Source: JBOGED01 sp050743625 (GTDB lineage Bacteria > Actinomycetota > Nitriliruptoria > Euzebyales > Egibacteraceae). From it: a stretch of 8,495 bases of DNA. The translations under genes and the position numbers were made by a program. The DNA lies in contig JBOGED010000635.1 in assembly GCA_050743625.1 (NCBI GenBank), positions 1-8,495 of the forward strand, in the 5' to 3' direction. Positions 6,057 through 8,495 of this stretch are shown here, piece after piece (the stretch's first letter is position 1; each line of letters starts with the position of its first letter). The notes below the pieces were generated by a model. That model had not been told where the DNA came from and did not search any database. It saw only the letters and a program-made list of their open reading frames with translations.

Positions 6057-6111
6057 TAGTGTGTTCAGTGTCGCGGTTTCCTGCAACACGGAGGGAAAAT
6101 AGTGTGTTTAG
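6057..6111 (-). promoter_or_regulatory. Two 12-bp direct repeats before regulator gene
   Basis: TAGTGTGTTCAG (6057-6068) and TAGTGTGTTTAG (6100-6111) match at 11 of 12 bases in the same orientation. They start 43 bases apart, close to four helical turns, so proteins bound to both would face the same side. They lie between the LmeA stop and the preferred start of the regulator gene (6023); the distal copy overlaps the LmeA stop codon. This is a plausible operator pair for autoregulation. A 10-bp palindrome GGTGATCACC at 6029-6038 lies still closer to the start. Confidence 0.5.
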
Positions 6112-6752
6112 GCCATGAGGAGTTCCGCAAGACCCGCGGGGTCGAACACGCCCTCGAACCGGAGCAGCCCATCACGCACGGTTACCCGTTGGACGGTCGT
6201 GCCGGCCGGCAGCATCGGCAGGGGGACCGCGATTCGAGGTAGCAACCCCTGCGGCGCGTTGACCAGCGCCAAGACCAGCCTGCCGCGGGAATCGACGTCG
6301 ACCTCGGCCTCGATCAGCGCGCCAGCCACCTCGACTCCGATCACGCCGTCACGAAGCTGGATCGCGTCGGCGGCCACCAACCCCCCAAGAATCTGACCGA
6401 CCCCTCGCCTGTCGAGGGCCGCGGTGAACATGCCGTCCCGCGCGTCCGCAGGCAGGCGGCCCCCCGCCAGATCGGCAAGCCTGACACGCACGTCGCGTAG
6501 GGTCACGCCGAGCGACTCCAAGCGCACTCCGCTGTCGGTCGGCACGTTCTCCGCTTGCACCACGACGACGGGGACGGCGCCGAGCAGCAGCCGTAGGCTG
6601 ACCGGCCAGCCTTGCAGATCGACCGTCGCCGGCGCGTCGAGGAGCGCGCTGGCCTGCTCCGAGGTCCGCCTCTCGGCGGCGCGGGTCAACGCGAGGTCCA
6701 AGCCGCCGGCCACTACGGCCAGCATGATCATGCCGGCGAGAAAGCCTCTCAT
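6108..6752 (-). CDS. lmeA: LmeA-family (DUF2993) phospholipid-binding envelope protein
   Basis: The protein has 214 residues, typical for the family. An N-terminal hydrophobic segment (about 4-24) acts as signal or membrane anchor, and the rest (about 40-214) is a beta-rich domain with the family's repeating amphipathic strands: VDLQGWPVSLRLLLG (44-58), VRLESLGVTLRDVRVRLADL (76-95), and a closing VQRVTVRDGLLRFEG (187-201). In mycobacteria LmeA binds phospholipid and supports mannan-chain elongation and envelope integrity; this is known for the family, not shown here. Its ATG (6752) overlaps the stop of the MoaD-like gene as ATGA. The Shine-Dalgarno-like GGAGGG eleven bases upstream is formed by that gene's diglycine codons. 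The neighbourhood with glnR matches Rv0817c/Rv0818 of Mycobacterium, which supports the orthology. Confidence 0.8.
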   Translation of the reverse strand: MRGFLAGMIMLAVVAGGLDLALTRAAERRTSEQASALLDAPATVDLQGWPVSLRLLLGAVPVVVVQAENVPTDSGVRLESLGVTLRDVRVRLADLAGGRLPADARDGMFTAALDRRGVGQILGGLVAADAIQLRDGVIGVEVAGALIEAEVDVDSRGRLVLALVNAPQGLLPRIAVPLPMLPAGTTVQRVTVRDGLLRFEGVFDPAGLAELLMA

Positions 6753-7006
6753 GGCGCCAGGGTCCCTCCGCTTACGGGAGGGAGCAGCGCGATCTCGGCG
6801 CCGTCAGGCACCGCGAGGTCGGCTCCGGGGGGGGCGCTCGACCCGTTGACGAGCACGGTGCATAACCCCAGCCGAGCCCGGAACAGCTCGCCGTACCGCT
6901 CTCGCAGCGTATCGAGGAGCTGGGGGAGTGGTCCGGGCTCCACAGTCGTCTCGCCCTCGCCAGCAGCCTCGCGAAGGGCGGCGAACATCCGCACGCGCAC
7001 CGGCAT
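6749..7006 (-). CDS. MoaD/ThiS-family sulfur-carrier protein with tail after GG
   Basis: This 85-residue beta-grasp protein begins VRVRMFAALREAAGE (3-17), continues with LPQLLDTLRERYG (27-39), LCTVLVNG (48-55) and DGAEIALLPPVSGG (68-81), all usual for MoaD/ThiS/CysO carriers. Such proteins are adenylated and thiocarboxylated at a terminal glycine. Here Thr-Leu-Ala-Pro follow the second glycine (Gly81), so the C terminus would need proteolytic trimming, as known for some ThiS-like carriers handled by JAMM proteases. No JAMM or E1-like (MoeB/ThiF) gene is in the window. The ATG at 7006 is supported by GAGGAA about six bases upstream on the minus strand. The stop overlaps the LmeA start by four bases, so the two are co-transcribed. 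Roles in molybdopterin, cysteine or other thiocarboxylate chemistry cannot be told apart from the sequence. Confidence 0.8.
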   Translation of the reverse strand: MPVRVRMFAALREAAGEGETTVEPGPLPQLLDTLRERYGELFRARLGLCTVLVNGSSAPPGADLAVPDGAEIALLPPVSGGTLAP

Positions 7007-7051
7007 CGGTTCTTCCTCATGGGTTGGTCGCAGATCGACCTGCTCGGCCCG

Positions 7052-7058
7052 TACCCTA
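7052..7058. promoter_or_regulatory. Bidirectional -10-like box between carrier and sensor genes
   Basis: The heptamer TACCCTA reads TACCCT on the plus strand (7052-7057) and TAGGGT on the minus strand (7058 to 7053). Both fit TAnnnT. On the minus strand a start near 7046 would give a leader of about 40 bases that includes the MoaD-like gene's GAGGAA. On the plus strand it could serve the helical gene and glnR. The same CCGTACCCT string occurs before pgl (2130-2138). No clear -35 element accompanies it. Confidence 0.35.
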
Positions 7059-7142
7059 GTAGTGGATCCGAACACCTCGCGAGCCTTTGATCGTGAGGGT
7101 CGGCCCGATCGCCACGGAACTCGTCAGGCGGTGCACGAACGG

Positions 7143-7622
7143 ATGGATGCCGATCGCAGGGCAGAGATCGCCGCTGTGGGAACAGCGCTTCTCGACGATT
7201 TGCAGGCAGAGGTGGTGGCGAGCTGGGCTGACGTGTGGCCAGCCGCCAGCTCGTGGTCGTTCGAGGCGACCGAGCGCGCACGCGCCGCGAGCCGCACGGC
7301 GCTTGTTGGGCTCCTCACCGTGTTCGAGCAAGGCGACCTCGACGAGCCGACTGGAGAGCGTGTGCGCGCGGACGTCCTCGCCGCGACCACCACGGTCGAC
7401 GAGGCCGACGAGCTGCTCCGCACGGTCCGCGTCGTCGGCATCGGACTCCTCAGCGATCTCCTCGCCGAGCGTATCCAGCTCTCTTTGGAAGAGCGTTGGG
7501 TGCTGCAACGCGAGGCGTCGGCGCTTGGCCCCGAGTTGCTCGGCCGCCGTGAGGAGCCGGAGCCCCGCCTGATCGACGCGCTGCTCGGCGAACTCGAGCG
7601 TAGCGGCCCGGATCTCCGCTGA
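7143..7622 (+). CDS. Small all-helical protein, possible sensor domain
   Basis: The 159-residue protein (ATG 7143; GTG 7131 is an alternative, and the frame is open further upstream) is predicted to be almost entirely helical. It has blocks such as AVGTALLDDLQAEVVASW (11-28), FEATERARAASRTALVGLL (40-58), ERVRADVLAATTTVDEADELL (72-92) and VVGIGLLSDLLAERI (97-111). This pattern resembles the N-terminal helical domain of RsbRD-type and PucR-type regulators, but no HTH, kinase or STAS domain follows, so it would be a stand-alone domain. Codon usage shows the GC-rich third positions of a real gene; the opposite strand's open frame across 7056-7628 has no recognisable family. No strong Shine-Dalgarno precedes the start. 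The 39-bp gap to glnR on the same strand suggests co-transcription. Function is not established; a GlnR partner is only a guess from position. Confidence 0.6.
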   Translation: MDADRRAEIAAVGTALLDDLQAEVVASWADVWPAASSWSFEATERARAASRTALVGLLTVFEQGDLDEPTGERVRADVLAATTTVDEADELLRTVRVVGIGLLSDLLAERIQLSLEERWVLQREASALGPELLGRREEPEPRLIDALLGELERSGPDLR

Positions 7623-7661
7623 TGGCATGCTGATGACAGGTCACGAGCGAAGGGAGGCGAT

Positions 7662-8363
7662 ATGCGGCTCCTCGTACTGACCGACGCCTCCGCGGGCGCC
7701 AAAGGCCTGCTTCCGGCGCTTGAGTTCCTCGACCATGACATCTTGGCGGCATCGTTGAGTCCCGAGTCAGGCCAGGCCGCCGTCGACGCCGACGTGGTCA
7801 TAATCGACGCGGCGTCAGATCTCGGCGCCGCGGCTCACGCGTGCCGGACGCTCGCCGCTGGGCCAGTCGGCCGGCCGCTCATCCTAGTGGTGAACGAGGG
7901 CTGGCTCGCCGTGCTGAAAGCAAGCTGGGGCTTCGACGACTGGGTGCTGCCCCGCGCCCAACCCGCCGAGGTCGAGACCCGCCTTCGCCTGGCCGTGGAG
8001 CGAGCGGGATCGGGCTCAGGCGGCCGGCTTTCGAGCGTCGGGGGCCTGCAGATCGACGAGGACACCTACGTCGTGCGCCTTAACGGCCACCCCCTCGACC
8101 TCACCTTCCGGGAGTTCGAGCTGCTCAAGTATCTGGCGGGTAACCCTGGCCGGGTGTTCACGCGCGGTCAGCTGCTCCAGCAGGTCTGGGGCTACGACTA
8201 CTTCGGTGGCACCCGCACCGTCGACGTCCACATCCGCCGGCTGCGCGCGAAACTCGGTGGCGAGTACGAATCCCTGATTGGCACGGTCCGCGGCGTGGGC
8301 TACAAGCTTGACCCCCACGGCCCCGGGCGCTCGGACCACGAAGACGACCCGCAGCAGCTGTGA
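7662..8363 (+). CDS. glnR: GlnR, atypical OmpR-family nitrogen regulator
   Basis: The 233-residue protein has a receiver domain (about 1-115) and an OmpR-type winged helix (about 125-216). The receiver starts MRLLVLTD and has VVIIDA with Asp49 at the phosphorylation position. LILVVNEG (73-80) and WGFDDWVLP (89-97) lack the conserved Ser/Thr and Lys of canonical receivers, as is usual in GlnR, which works without a dedicated kinase. The DNA-binding part is strongly GlnR-like: LDLTFREFELLKYLA (145-159), GRVFTRGQLLQQVWGYDYFGGTRTVDVHIRRLRAKLG (163-199, given here as a span with recognition helix in TRTVDVHIRRLR), and LIGTVRGVGYK (205-215). GlnR activates or represses glutamine synthetase, ammonium, nitrate and other nitrogen genes in actinobacteria. 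AGGGAGG at 7651-7657 lies four bases before the ATG. It follows the small helical gene and is divergent from the carrier-LmeA pair. Confidence 0.93.
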   Translation: MRLLVLTDASAGAKGLLPALEFLDHDILAASLSPESGQAAVDADVVIIDAASDLGAAAHACRTLAAGPVGRPLILVVNEGWLAVLKASWGFDDWVLPRAQPAEVETRLRLAVERAGSGSGGRLSSVGGLQIDEDTYVVRLNGHPLDLTFREFELLKYLAGNPGRVFTRGQLLQQVWGYDYFGGTRTVDVHIRRLRAKLGGEYESLIGTVRGVGYKLDPHGPGRSDHEDDPQQL

Positions 8364-8495
8364 CCTCTCAGGTCGGGTGCGCAGTGGTCGGTAGCTCGCC
8401 GGAGGCGGTCCTGCCCTGGTGACATGCGCTGGAAGGACTAGTGGGGCTTGGCCCCGGCCCGGCGAGCGTGTGAGGCATGACAGCGTTCCCCGAAC
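8364..8495 (+). other. Non-coding tail after glnR, short hairpin, possible next start
   Basis: GGGGC (8443-8447) and GCCCC (8451-8455) form a 5-bp stem with a TTG loop about 80 bases past the glnR stop, without a T-tract, so it is only a weak terminator candidate. An ATG at 8477 opens a reading frame (MTAFP...) that runs off the window end. GAGG stands one base before it, too close for a usual ribosome binding site, so it may not be a true start. In mycobacteria and streptomycetes an acetyltransferase gene often follows glnR, but six codons are too few to tell. Confidence 0.3.

Noticed and set aside
6612..7142. Upstream extension of the helical gene's frame
   Set aside because: The frame is open back to 6612 but runs antisense over LmeA and the MoaD-like gene with low-complexity composition; the gene most likely starts at 7131 or 7143.
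7056..7628. Open frame on the minus strand (190 codons) opposite the helical gene
   Set aside because: It was considered because the helical gene has no strong family match. The plus-strand frame has better periodicity and helical pattern and leads into glnR; the minus frame would also run into the promoter of the MoaD-like gene. Not fully excluded.
1..8495. CRISPR arrays, tRNA, rRNA, transposase or phage genes
   Set aside because: I looked for repeat-spacer periodicity, tRNA cloverleaf ends and recombinase motifs and saw none. The palindrome at 7-50 is the only mobile-element-like sign, with no associated gene in the window.

Overview
This is a compact, gene-dense, very GC-rich window (GC-rich third codon positions, several GTG starts, 1-20 nt gene overlaps, extended -10 boxes without clear -35 boxes). 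The best lineage marker is an atypical OmpR-type response regulator at the right end that I recognise as GlnR. It is divergent from an LmeA (DUF2993) gene, as in Mycobacterium (Rv0818/Rv0817c). This points to an actinobacterium (Actinomycetota); I cannot name the genus.

Layout. Positions 7-50 hold a perfect 44-bp palindrome, followed by three 11-bp tandem units that run into the ribosome binding site of a PrsW-type intramembrane protease (93-1217, +). Convergent with it, and overlapping by 22 bp, is a putative lipoprotein of unknown function (1196-2122, -). Back to back with that is pgl, 6-phosphogluconolactonase (2149-2865, +); the two start sites are separated only by overlapping -10-like boxes. 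pgl overlaps by 20 bp the 3' end of a secreted trypsin-like serine protease (2846-3760, -). A 151-bp gap with a strong hairpin follows.

From 3912 to 7006 everything lies on the minus strand. In transcription order: a MoaD/ThiS-like sulfur-carrier protein, LmeA, a gap with two 12-bp direct repeats, a regulator (HTH, middle domain, TusA-like domain), and three short DsrE-fold proteins. Plus-strand genes then start at about 7143: a small all-helical protein that may be a sensor domain, then glnR, then a short gap to the window end.

The most unusual part is the block 3912-6023. It has the architecture of a sulfur-relay operon (TusA-like plus three DsrE-like proteins, next to a MoaD-like carrier). 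However, the regulator and the first two DsrE-like proteins contain no cysteine at all, and the third has two that are not at the expected catalytic position. The TusA CPxP position reads RETG. A sulfur-relay scaffold therefore seems to have lost its sulfur chemistry and may have become a cysteine-free regulatory or sensing complex. The MoaD-like protein next to it is also odd: four residues follow its diglycine, so it would need trimming before activation. Functional statements are inferred from motifs and fold-family patterns read by eye; no searches were run.
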